Positions 45,986 to 55,694 of a DNA stretch of 64,000 bases are shown in pieces. Positions within the stretch are counted from its first letter, which is position 1; every line of letters starts with the position of its first letter. Under the pieces are notes generated by a model. It was not told the origin of the DNA, made no database searches, and was given only the letters and a program-made list of their open reading frames with translations. Both the position numbers and the translations under genes were made by a program. Origin of the DNA: Albugo candida (lineage: Eukaryota; Oomycota; Peronosporomycetes; Albuginales); assembly GCA_040437565.1 (NCBI GenBank), contig JBDOQK010000068.1, forward strand, positions 1-64,000, written 5' to 3'.

Positions 45986-47119
45986 TTACTTAATTGAATT
46001 GTACAATTCCGCGTGACTGGCCAATTCTTCTTTCAATTCAAATATCCGATCGGTTTCCATTCCATTCTGCACGTATTCGTGCACGATTCGACGATCAAGG
46101 GTTTCCATTTGCATACTGAGATTTTGAAGATAAAACGCAATTCTTTTCGAAACTGTGCACTCCGCCACACTATTAATAGTTCTTGGAAATTGTGGCAGCC
46201 ACTGTTGGGGTAAAAGTAGAGGTTTTGGAGACGATTCAATATTCAATTGCTGGAAATCCCTGCTTTCCAGTTGTTTGGAGTCAAATCCCCTAAAGATCGT
46301 TTTACGCCAGCCCACTGAGTGCGCGCTTGCTCGTTTCCGCAAACACGGAAGCAGTGAGTGTCGGTCTTGGAGCACATTTATATGACCGGTTTCATTTTGA
46401 GCGATTTGAGCCAGGACCGTTTCCGCGTGACTTATTGGAGCTTGAATCGCGAGCTCGCAAAATTTATATGGCGCCGGTGGGATCAATTGAGCTCTCGCAT
46501 GGAATCCGACTGTCTGTAAGCTCACGGCGACCAATTGAGAGAGATGACAGCGATCTGACCGATCGAGTTGCCATTCAGGGAAACGTGCGGAGGGTATTGT
46601 GTCCGGTGACATGGCTATTGGGATAATCAAATGTGCATGCTCCGATATCGCTAGTAAACTTGAAACAATGTTGAGACACGTTCGAGAAGTTTGTTTGGTG
46701 CGGTCTTTGAACAAGGCGTCTGATGGTACCGTTGATGATGCATATGGATAATCGTTTCCCAGAAGTGTGAGTTCGGCATGCGGACATTCCTCATTCAAAT
46801 AAGTGATCAGTTCAGAAGAGAATGCGCCCCAGGCAGAGTCCATATCCACCAAACATTGTATACTATGCAATCGATCGATTTTCTCTAAGTGTCTTCGCAA
46901 TCTATCTTGAACAGCTTCAAACGTATCGATAGAGAGAAATCCTGCGTTCGTGTGAGTCCCAACGTAATAATTATGGAGGTCTAGGAACGAGTGGAAATCC
47001 TGCACCTCAAACAGATTGCTTTCGGAAAAGTGATTCCAATCCCACATTCCTTTCCACTGAGTGCCTGGTGCTTGTTCCTGATTGAACATTTGTACGTTTC
47101 CATCCCTATTAGAACACAT
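45986..47119 (-). CDS. MSTO1: Misato/DML1-like protein, N-terminus not found
   Basis: The frame from the ATG at 47,119 gives 377 aa. It contains the middle and C-terminal Misato (tubulin/FtsZ-like) region: a WDWNHF...FHSFLDL block, then DRLRRHLEKIDRLHSIQCLVDMDSAWGAF followed by ELITYLNEE. The nucleotide-binding-like N-terminal part of Misato (about 150 residues) is absent. A possible acceptor (TTCTAATAG) lies just after the ATG, so an upstream exon may exist, but I found no matching sequence before 47,665. Misato proteins act in mitochondrial distribution and fusion and in chromosome partition. The gene could be truncated, or the 5' end could be mis-modelled. Confidence 0.7.
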   Translation of the reverse strand: MCSNRDGNVQMFNQEQAPGTQWKGMWDWNHFSESNLFEVQDFHSFLDLHNYYVGTHTNAGFLSIDTFEAVQDRLRRHLEKIDRLHSIQCLVDMDSAWGAFSSELITYLNEECPHAELTLLGNDYPYASSTVPSDALFKDRTKQTSRTCLNIVSSLLAISEHAHLIIPIAMSPDTIPSARFPEWQLDRSDRCHLSQLVAVSLQTVGFHARAQLIPPAPYKFCELAIQAPISHAETVLAQIAQNETGHINVLQDRHSLLPCLRKRASAHSVGWRKTIFRGFDSKQLESRDFQQLNIESSPKPLLLPQQWLPQFPRTINSVAECTVSKRIAFYLQNLSMQMETLDRRIVHEYVQNGMETDRIFELKEELASHAELYNSIK

Positions 47120-47664
47120 CACATCACAATGGATGGATTATTGCGATATAAAATGATCGGACCAATTCTCTTGGTCATTTGTGCTCTTTTGAGGCTTTTT
47201 GACGTGTCTTTGAATCCGATCTTTTGAATGAGAGCAGTGAGTATGTCAGAATGGGAGTGGTTATGTGTATAGATGTATACTTTTAGCTTCGAATGCAAGG
47301 ACGAAATCGTTCGTATGGGTTCCCTACTCAGAGTATCAGTTATTGACTGCCTTTTTCTGGAATAAGAAAACGTGTTTGCTAAGTACTCGTTGATTTTTAA
47401 CGTTTGTGGACTGTAGCATGGCTGCATTTGTGCCAATTGTATTTGATGCACTGCCAAATTGTAAGCGTATGCACTTGACATCGATGTCCATTGAGACTGA
47501 TAAATTCTGACTCAGGTAGAATGCACCGCGATGTATTGCGTGTTACGGTATATTCAAGTTATCCCCACATAAGTACTTGACCCACAGTCACACTCGCAGC
47601 ATCAGGAATCCTTCCGTATAGCACATGTATTCTATTGGATAATTCACGCTATTTGTGTTCTTTA
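47120..47664. other. Intergenic region upstream of the Misato-like gene
   Basis: A 120-codon minus-strand frame (47,119-47,481) ends right at the Misato start and matches nothing I know. It could be 5' leader or an unrecognised exon. No other feature is seen. Confidence 0.4.
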
Positions 47665-49249
47665 CTACAAATCACTTGCCGATTGCGCTGTGGCAAGATG
47701 CTGTACATACTCCTCCACATACTTTCGCATAAATTCATGGAGGCGTTTCTGCTCGCTCTGTAAAATCTCTTGTGGATGAATAGGCGTATCACTTGAATCG
47801 AATCGAAGAACAGAATTTGATTGGTCTCCTGACTGCACTCCCAATTGAGCGGTATTCGATTCGCGTTTCTTAACACCACAGCTATCGCCGTCTTCCGCTT
47901 CACTGTTACATGACTGGGATGTCTTGACAGAGTCCGTATCACACCAACTGGGACCAGTTCGTTGCCTGTGGTTGGCTTCATAGACCGCCAATACGTCTTG
48001 CCCTACATCCTGCTTCTCATTGGAGCCTTCTCGATCAATCTGTCTCCATCGAAAAACGGGTTTTCTCGAGTGTGGTAGCTGCAACTTCTCGATCAGACCG
48101 ACACTTGCGAGTACGTTTGCAATGTCGTAAAGTCTTCGAATCTTTGCTACAACGGGTGTTAAGTACGGTCTATTCAACTTGATTCAACGTACTTTTGTGC
48201 AGTCGATCATTATTATTTTCACACTCGCTTGGAAGAAGTAATTGTTTGGCTGCGTCGTCCAATGAAATGATTCGATCCTCCTACAATTACAATTAGGTTT
48301 GTAATGCGAATTGTAAAAACGTACTCTCTGTAGAAATAGATCTACAAACATCTGACTCAGATGTGAGAGCGATTTCCCTCTCTTCCGTTCGGCTACGAAA
48401 ACCACAGTACAGTTCAGTACAATTCAGCTCCATTCACCACAATTCAATCTCGCTTACATCTCAATGCTGGAAGCTCATGCAAAGTTTCACCTTTCACGGA
48501 GCAGTTTCTATGACGTTCCTAATTTGAGTGTGTCAGCAAACCGAGCCTGTGGCCAGATCGGGGTACCTTCATGGCGGCGATGGTTGTCGGTAGCGTGGAG
48601 AGCCCGTGCCAATTGTACAAGTTCTTGCTCTTTCGACTGACGAGATGAATGCTTTCCAGAATATTCACAATATCATATATGCGCCTTCGTTCAACGCCCA
48701 ATTCGGCGGCAACAGCATCCAAACACACTTCTCTGGCATTGTGTTCCCGGAAGAGTTTGAGAAAGCTAAAAGAGAATATCAAAACATGCGACAACGCTGA
48801 GCTTGGTATTTACTTTTCGCATAACAACCCCAACGATTTCTCTTTTCGATTGTATTCTCGAAAGGATGATTGTAACATTGATTCAGCTCCAAAGTACGGT
48901 GGAATATTGAGACCATCTGCCTTGAGATCGAAATTCGAAGTGTTCGGGTTTAGAGGCTTCTTATCAGATACGTTAAAGCCCAATGGAACTAATTGAGCCA
49001 CTTTGCGAGATCGTTTACGCTAATTCACGCACAATTGATTATTGAATTGCTTTTGGTTGCTGGTTGTACCTTTGTGGACGTTACGAGCATTTCCATCATT
49101 GCAGTTGCTGCTTCAGATCGATTTGGACTTGGTCGTACAACAACACACTCGTTTTGAGGATGTTTTAGAGGTACGACGAATTTTGAATTGTGAGTAGACA
49201 GGTTTGAATCGTGTGCGATATCAACATAACTAGTTGTGTCGTTTTTCAT
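47665..49249 (-). CDS. Atypical E2F transcription factor (E2F7/8/DEL type, two DNA-binding domains)
   Basis: Six exons (49,249-49,070; 49,019-48,814; 48,765-48,542; 48,392-48,325; 48,280-48,193; 48,146-47,665) give 415 aa. The first winged helix is [16 protein letters not shown] followed by [24 protein letters not shown], at about residues 120-190. The second is [30 protein letters not shown], then [19 protein letters not shown], at about 207-290. Two tandem E2F domains and no DP-dimerisation or transactivation region define the atypical E2F7/8 (plant DEL) class, which bind E2F sites without DP and mostly repress cell-cycle genes. The third intron (149 nt) is the longest resolved in the window. 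E2F-like sites lie about 110-165 bp upstream of the start. Confidence 0.9.
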
Positions 49250-49356
49250 TACAAAGAAGTAAAAGTAGATAGAAAGTGAAGACGCAACGGCAATACAGAA
49301 ATGATTGTGACACGAGGAATATTGCTTGCGCTGTGAAATCGGATCTGAAAATCATT

Positions 49357-49412
49357 TCATTTCCGCGGGAAGCTGTTCGCACATTGGCGGGAATGTGGTG
49401 AATTCCGCCAAT
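49357..49412. promoter_or_regulatory. Cluster of three E2F-like binding sites
   Basis: Within 56 bp upstream of the E2F gene are TTTCCGCGGGAA (about 49,359-49,370), TTGGCGGGAA (49,384-49,393) and TTCCGCCAA (49,403-49,411). The E2F consensus is TTTSSCGC or its complement GCGSSAAA. The middle site fits best and the others are near matches. They lie in the 188-bp space between the E2F start and the stop of the unknown gene, so self-regulation is plausible. Confidence 0.6.
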
Positions 49413-49437
49413 CGAATCGATTCCTTCGTACAACGTT

Positions 49438-50127
49438 TTAACCACATTCCGAAGACCTTGCATTCAATGCCGCGGGTTGTCCGAGTTGGCACGGTGGAAA
49501 ATATTGTGTTTCGGATTTGAAACTGCGCGCTTCTTTCAACAGCTCGATTTTCCCGAGCCGTTTCTTGATGGAATCTATCTTCACACATCCATATCTAGTG
49601 CTGACTATATCCTCAAATGTGGTGAGGAACGCTTTCTCGCGCAATGATTGCTCTTCCTCCATCATGAGGGGATGGCGGGGAAGATATGCTGGGTCTTGCT
49701 TGGTCTTTAAAAACTTTGCATTAACCTGTTTACCCACTTTTCGCGGCTTCAAAAGTGTAATTTCATTTTCCATCAAAATGCTATCCTCATCTTGAAATTT
49801 AGATGGCATCGCTTCGGGCCAATCGACGGCTTTTGTCGCAGCCAACTCCTTCTCATGCTGTTCCAGCGCCACGCGCAGGATGGGGGCATCCTCAAGTTGT
49901 TTGATTGTATTCCATAGCGCTTTTGTGGAGTGCAATGTGCCTGCTTCTCCTTCCTGTGTAGCTAAGGACTGCGCTTCTAACGCATCCACTCGGTGTTTGT
50001 TGAGAAAATCAATATGTAGCCGTTTGGCGTCGGAATGAATCGCTTTTTCCTTTGCTTTTTTCAAAGAGAAAAGCGGATGCGCATGGGGCAAAGGAGGTGG
50101 AGCTTCCGGTTTTTCATTTAATTCCAT
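49438..50127 (-). CDS. Hypothetical protein, 229 aa, function unknown
   Basis: A clean single-exon frame with an ATG at 50,127, placed 50 bp from the divergent MCM8 start. The protein begins with a Pro-rich MELNEKPEAPPPLPHAHP, then is charged and mostly helical (KKAKEKAIHSDAKR, RVALEQHEKELAA, KRLGKIELLKEARSF). There is no signal peptide or membrane segment. I do not recognise the family. The codon texture and compact spacing fit a real gene. A different C-terminal frame continues at 49,230-49,463 with a hydrophobic end, so an unrecognised splice near the stop cannot be excluded. Confidence 0.65.
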   Translation of the reverse strand: MELNEKPEAPPPLPHAHPLFSLKKAKEKAIHSDAKRLHIDFLNKHRVDALEAQSLATQEGEAGTLHSTKALWNTIKQLEDAPILRVALEQHEKELAATKAVDWPEAMPSKFQDEDSILMENEITLLKPRKVGKQVNAKFLKTKQDPAYLPRHPLMMEEEQSLREKAFLTTFEDIVSTRYGCVKIDSIKKRLGKIELLKEARSFKSETQYFPPCQLGQPAALNARSSECG

Positions 50128-50177
50128 TATGGTGGCAACTTGATGTATCCTTGAGCTCCATAATAGAGCGCGGTGTC

Positions 50178-52559
50178 ATGAGTGAGGATTTGCTGCGCGT
50201 TGTGGCTAGCTGCGTATGGACGCAATATTTTCCTGAAGACCAGCACATTGGAGTTCAGGAATCGTCTGAACACCGCGCAGACTCTGCTTGCGAGCTTATA
50301 CCCGAAGAAGAAGGACGATATCAGGCAGTCTTGATGTTCCACACATGTTTTGAGGATTCTAATCAATGGAAACCTCTAATTGAATTGCATGATCTTACGA
50401 AGGAATCAATTCAATTAAGTCATGCACAACTCATAAATCGCTGTCAATTATGCGATTTCGCAAGTGTTATGCAAGAACACCCAGAACAAGTGATTGCTTG
50501 TTTGGGACTAGCGTTATGCCTGGTGCGTGATAAGGTACAAGCTACTAGCAGCAGAATTCTCGTTCGATTCTATGATGTTGCACCCGTGCTATCAATTTCA
50601 CAAATCAAATCGCACGTCATTAATCACTTTGTCAGCGTCCGCGGAACAATTGTGCGAGTAAGTCCGATCAAGCCGCTTGTGACACAATGCAATTTCATTT
50701 GCGGAAAATGTGGCCGAATCACGTTGCGTATTTTCCCGGATGGAAAGTATAATCCACCTATCAAATGCATGTATGCATGCCGCAGCAAATTGCTCCCGGA
50801 TCGATCGACAGTGACGACGATTGATTTCCAGACGATCAAGTAAGTATTCACGAGAAATGTATACAGATGCTAAGACTTTTCAACCAGAATTCAGGAAATC
50901 GATCATGAAGAGCATTCCGGGCGGATTCCTCGCATGATTGAGGTCGAACTGCACGAAGACTTGGTTGATTCTTGCATTCCCGGCAATGTGGTACAACGTT
51001 TACTACTCTCCCTGATAGACGTCTAATGATTTTTAGAGTAGGTGACAGTCATTGGCTTTGTAAAGAGCGTCAATGCACAAATTCGTGGCGGGAAGTTTGG
51101 GAAACAAGCGCAAAACAACTGTCTTCATGTTTTGTATCTGTTTGCAAATAATGTGGCGCACACAAATGTAAGACCTTAGCATTTAGTCGAGTCACAGCCA
51201 ACTCTCTGTGCGTAGGAGAAATGTGAGAAGGATGCTGAATTCAACAAGGAAGACCTGCAGGAAATATCACAGGTTTACAACGAAGGAAACGTCTTCGAAC
51301 GCTTAGTTGCATCGCTGTGTCCTCAAATCTATGGGAACGAGCTCATCAAAGCAGGACTTTTACTAGCTTTGTGTGGCGGTACACGCAACGCCAAGGATCG
51401 CAAAACTGCGCGCGCAAATTCGCATGTTTTGCTTGTTGGGGATCCAGGTCTAGGAAAAAGTCAGTTGCTTCGTGCCACCGCCAGTGTCGCCCCACGATCA
51501 GTATATGTTGGAGGGAACACAGCTACAGCCACAGGCTTAACCGTGAGCATGTCCAAGGATTCTTCAGGTGGGTATGCACTCGAAGCTGGCGCATTGGTCT
51601 TGGCCGACGAGGGTGTCTGTTGTATCGATGAGTTTGATAAAATGGGTACCGACACACAAGCCTTATTGGAAGCAATGGAACAACAGAGTATCAGCATCGC
51701 TAAAGCCGGGATCGTCTGCAATCTGAATGCTCGGGCCAGCGTGGTCGCCGCAGCCAATCCAATTGGAGGCCATTACGATTCAGCCAAATCGGTTCATGAG
51801 AATTTGAATATGAAGGCGGCGCTATTGTCTCGATTCGACTTGGTATTTATTCTACTGGATCGACCGGACGAAGAACGAGATCGACTTTTATCGAGTCATA
51901 TCATGAATACGCACGCATCAGTCCCACGAGGGTGGAAACAGGCTGAAAAAAAGGGTCATGTCGCTGGAAATGCTACACTTTTGGAGCGTTTGTTACTGCA
52001 TACCCAAATTTCGGGAAATTACATCCCTGTCCGTACGATTCGAAAATTAATTACATATTCACGACGATATCTCCACCCCCAGCTAACACGAGAGGCCGCA
52101 GTTGAATTGCAAGAGCACTATCTTGAATTGCGTTCAAGCAGTATTTTCCCATTGAACGGAGTATCGATAACAGTTCGACAATTGGAATCGTTAGTCCGAC
52201 TTGCACAAGCACGCGCCAGGATTGAATTGAGCAATGAGGTTACGGTGCAACATGTGCGCGACGTAATACAAATTATGGCTTGTTGCCTAAGGGATACGGA
52301 CGTATTTAAAGCAACCGTACATAATGCACGCGGTTTGAGTCTGCCAAAGAAAGTCAAATTTTATGCTGCGCGATTGGAGCAAGTGGCAAAACGACAAGGA
52401 AATAACGTATTTTCATTGGAAGAATTGGTGGAAATTGCCAAGTCTGCGCGGCTCGAGATTGCAAACTTTTACGATTTTCTAGACGTACTTAGTGAACATT
52501 GCATTGTATTGAAAAAGGGGCCAAAAAGATATCAGCTCCAAGCGTCATCTATCCGTTAA
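50178..52559 (+). CDS. MCM8: MCM8 DNA helicase
   Basis: Four exons (50,178-50,839; 50,888-50,990; 51,042-51,167; 51,216-52,559), with introns of 48, 51 and 48 nt, give 744 aa. The N-terminal half has the oligonucleotide-binding fold with a Cys pair, CGKCGRITLRIFPDG. The AAA+ half has Walker A GDPGLGKSQLL and Walker B CIDEFDKM. The MCM8-type VYVGGNTATATGLTV replaces the SSAAGLTA of MCM2-7, and the arginine finger is LLSRFDL. A winged-helix C-terminus follows. MCM8, usually with MCM9, acts in homologous recombination and interstrand-crosslink repair. I chose the ATG at 50,178. The frame is open further upstream but only to a non-ATG codon, inside the neighbour's coding sequence. Confidence 0.94.
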
Positions 52560-52562
52560 ATG

Positions 52563-52817
52563 TTATTTGATGCCCAATTGTTCTCTCCGATTTTGTATAT
52601 CTTTTTCGTAAATTTCCTGCGGACGCTCGGAAGAAAACAAATCGTGGCCAGGTTTCTTATCTACATAGCGTGTGTGGGTGAGATGAAAACACGTATGTAC
52701 TCACGTACTCTTCTTGTACACCGGCAGATAGCATAGTCCAATGCCGACCGCAACGCCAAAGAATACTTTGCCGCCTTCACTAAAAGGTAATTTATTCAAC
52801 AGACGTTCGAGCGTCAT
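52563..52817 (-). CDS. Small single-pass membrane protein (68 aa)
   Basis: Two exons (52,817-52,709 and 52,660-52,563, intron 48 nt). The protein starts MTLERLLNKLPFSEGG, has one hydrophobic span (VFFGVAVGIGLCYLPVY), then a hydrophilic tail beginning KKNKKPGHDLFSSERP and ending QLGIK. The size and layout resemble small mitochondrial or ER membrane proteins of respiratory assemblies, but I do not recognise the family. Its stop lies 3 bp from the MCM8 stop, in convergent orientation, so the 3' UTRs must overlap. The exact splice phase and the clean tail support a real gene. Confidence 0.7.
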
Positions 52818-53284
52818 GATTGGTAGATTGATCGGTTGGCTACGGTGAGTCCACAATTCAAATAATTGTGTTTCGCAATCAAAGAAGCGAGTCGTCGACC
52901 TGACCTCACAACTCAAAGCATTAGACACTAGAATCAGTGCGGATGATGAATAATTTTGTTATGTCCAATTACTGCATGAACATTGAATACAATGTAATGC
53001 TTATACAAAACTTTCTGACGCGATTACTTCCATCGTTCTCATAGTTTACAATATATTGACGCGAAAAGAACTCTCAAACATCGGGGAATCATTCTCACGT
53101 TTATGAAAAAAATAAACATCGTAGCCGTTGACAGTCCGCAGCCAACTTATTCTTATGCTACCGCATGCACATGTCATATAAATCAAAATCGAGTTTCAAT
53201 TAGATTGCATTGTAATGCACTAGAGTACAGACTCACTTCTCCTATCGTCATGGTGTGACTTGAACAAACACATACTGTACGTCA
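52818..53284. other. Intergenic region
   Basis: This 467-bp AT-rich region lies between the small membrane protein and the zinc-finger gene. No feature is recognised. Confidence 0.5.
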
Positions 53285-54937
53285 TTAATTCTCCATAAGC
53301 GCTTGCTTTTCCGCTCGAATGTGCATCGTACACATTCCTTCATTTCGCGCTAACTTCTTGCAGGCTTTGACTTTACATAACCGCCCACGACGATGTACTT
53401 CACAAAATCCTCCGCCACGGTCCGTACGAACACATCCGTCAAACTTGCAATTTCGAAACCCTCCGTGTGTGGCGCAGAAATTGCCTCGTTGAGCACCTTT
53501 CTGGCAGTCAAGTGCTTGGCATCGCTTCCCGCCTCCGTGTGCTCTGCAAAGACCGCCTCCTTGGCTACTTTTCGTGCAATCTGGAAATTTGCATCGAGCT
53601 CCTCCTCCATGAGCTTTACACAATCCGTGTGACTGCGCGGCTTTAGTGCATTCTTCTCGCTTACATTTCTTCCCGCCTCCATGTCCGATACAAAACTCGC
53701 CATTTTGACTCGATTTATTGCACCCATCAATGCTACATTTCCGTCCACCACCATGCGTCTTACAAAAACCTTTGGATCGAACCCGACGCTCACATCCGTG
53801 TACCTTACAAATCGCCATATTCTTGATCGAACGCTGACCGACTAAACCAGGCAATGGTCCTAGTGGTTTGGGATTATTTAGGATCATGTTTTGCATGATA
53901 CTACGGGAAGTCATATCTTGTGTAAACTGTGAAGATGGAAGTTGGTGGGTATATTGTCCGTCCATACCACGCGAGGTCTCGGAGATGGCCAATGAGATAA
54001 GTTCGGAGGGCTGGAATAATTCCTGATCCATTTCCGGTATCAACTTGTCTAACGATTCGAATACTTTATCCATGTGTGACATTTCCCCGAGTGGCGATTT
54101 CAAACAGTCAAGCATTCGACCGCGGAATTGCACCTCAGAGGATCCCTCATGATCTCGTCCTCTGTAAAATGAGAGAGGCTCCACCTCATAGGCATCAGTG
54201 TGTGGTTTACCGTGTTCGTTTTCAGTTCCGAACTGCTTCTTACGGGTTGGAATTGAATGAGTGTAATTCTGAAATCCAGTGCTAATTTCCAATCCGTTAT
54301 CGCTGGGAAGAGGTAGTCGTGGTTTGTGAAATGGGCCTGAAACTCGGTTATTTCCGTAGACACGTGGATTTTGACTAAAAAGAGTGGAGCTATTGGCTTG
54401 CGGTCCATGCTGAAAATCTGGGCGGGTTTTCGGTGAAGCGTCCGCATAAAACCCGTGAGTTTGTGACATAGTTGGTAATTGAAAAAATTGAGATAGTGGC
54501 TGATAGTAGGACGAAGATGCTAATAACGCTCCAATCGGTTTGAGGGGATCGGAAAGGAGGGATTGGGAGGAGGATGTTGCAGTCGCATAGTGAGGCTGTA
54601 AGTGTTGTGATGACGACGTTGAGGAAGTGTTTTGATGTGCTTGCCATTCCTCGTCAAAATCATAAGATGGAAGAATTATATTGCCGCTCTCATTCGAGTG
54701 ATTGTTTGGGTGAATTCCGAGTGTCGATTCTATCAAACAGTCGTTTGCGGTCATATGTGCAAAAGAATGGAAAGCTGTGTTGATATTAGTAGTACTGTTG
54801 GATGTATCCGCGAAGCAAATTGGAAAATAATGAGTGTTTGTAGAATACCACTCTCGGTTGAGGATGAGGTGTACGAGCTGTACCTCATATTTGAGTCCTT
54901 TTTTTCCACTTCTAATCTGCGAAACATTCAACCCCAT
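53285..54937 (-). CDS. Zinc-finger protein with seven C-x4-C-x9-C-x2-H repeats (WRKY19-like)
   Basis: A 550-aa single-exon protein. The N-terminal two thirds are low-complexity, Ser/Asn/His/Pro-rich. The C-terminal third (about residues 365-545) has seven tandem units of the form C-x4-C-x9-C-x2-H followed by GGG, for example CSIDGCNKSSQNGEFCIGH and CKFPDCTKSSQGGGLCRAH. The repeat type occurs in plant WRKY19-like proteins and is common in oomycetes, where such proteins are annotated WRKY19-like although they lack a WRKY domain. A nuclear or nucleic-acid-binding role is inferred. An alternative start at 54,754 (MTANDCLIES) would remove 61 residues. Confidence 0.85.
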   Translation of the reverse strand: MGLNVSQIRSGKKGLKYEVQLVHLILNREWYSTNTHYFPICFADTSNSTTNINTAFHSFAHMTANDCLIESTLGIHPNNHSNESGNIILPSYDFDEEWQAHQNTSSTSSSQHLQPHYATATSSSQSLLSDPLKPIGALLASSSYYQPLSQFFQLPTMSQTHGFYADASPKTRPDFQHGPQANSSTLFSQNPRVYGNNRVSGPFHKPRLPLPSDNGLEISTGFQNYTHSIPTRKKQFGTENEHGKPHTDAYEVEPLSFYRGRDHEGSSEVQFRGRMLDCLKSPLGEMSHMDKVFESLDKLIPEMDQELFQPSELISLAISETSRGMDGQYTHQLPSSQFTQDMTSRSIMQNMILNNPKPLGPLPGLVGQRSIKNMAICKVHGCERRVRSKGFCKTHGGGRKCSIDGCNKSSQNGEFCIGHGGGKKCKREECTKAAQSHGLCKAHGGGARCKFPDCTKSSQGGGLCRAHGGGKRCQALDCQKGAQRGNFCATHGGFRNCKFDGCVRTDRGGGFCEVHRRGRLCKVKACKKLARNEGMCTMHIRAEKQALMEN

Positions 54938-55694
54938 TCTTTACAAGATGCGTGTGAAAGGCATGCAAACTGTAAGAAGCGGTGGGAAACGCACCATATG
55001 GAATGCAAAAAGACCATTTTGGTATTCTTTATTTTATCACAGAGAACGTCCCTCTTTCTATCTTGTCTTTTGTATAGAGTCACGTGCGTCGCGGATTGTT
55101 TCAGTATACATTACCCACGGATTATATTACACATGAAAAAAGATGAAGTTGACTTGTGCATAAAGAACGACATATGGCACGAGCCATGCATAGAAAAATT
55201 CATAGTGATGTCTGTCTTCGACTTTACACCTGTCGAACTATATATATAGCCCTAATTCTTCTACAAGGATGTTGGATCTTATTGGAATAGAGCCTGAAGC
55301 CATCCAAGTTACTGGAGCAAAGGCGTTATGGCAAGTATAGAGTGTATAGGTGCGTATTTACTTGTCACACCAGAGCCGGAGCGCGTATCTCACATTAGCT
55401 CGAGCCAGAGAAATAGAAATTCAAAACGAGTGTATAAATGGTACTAGTGTGTTCGTACAGAGGCCTGCGCAATGAGACCGTCGAAACCAGTAACAACAAT
55501 CTTTATTAAGAGGATAAAATGCACAATACTCACACACTTTGCCTCAGCGTTTATTCCTCGTATGTAAAATCATTGCACCTCTTCGATTGACCCACACGAG
55601 AGTACACTTGAGCGTCGCACGAATGTATCGACGAGTACATGAATTGCGACTTGAACTCACTCTCCATGCGTCAATGCTACATGCGCTTCTACCG
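54938..55694. other. Intergenic region
   Basis: This 757-bp region lies between the zinc-finger start and the formin stop. An open plus-strand frame (54,632-55,249) overlaps the zinc-finger gene in antisense and shows no motif. I treat it as a shadow. Confidence 0.5.

Noticed and set aside
50052-50177. An upstream start for MCM8
   Set aside because: The frame is open but begins with a non-ATG codon inside the coding sequence of the divergent neighbour. The ATG at 50,178 fits better.
54632-55249. A 205-aa plus-strand ORF
   Set aside because: It overlaps the zinc-finger gene in antisense, has no known motif and no plausible start context.
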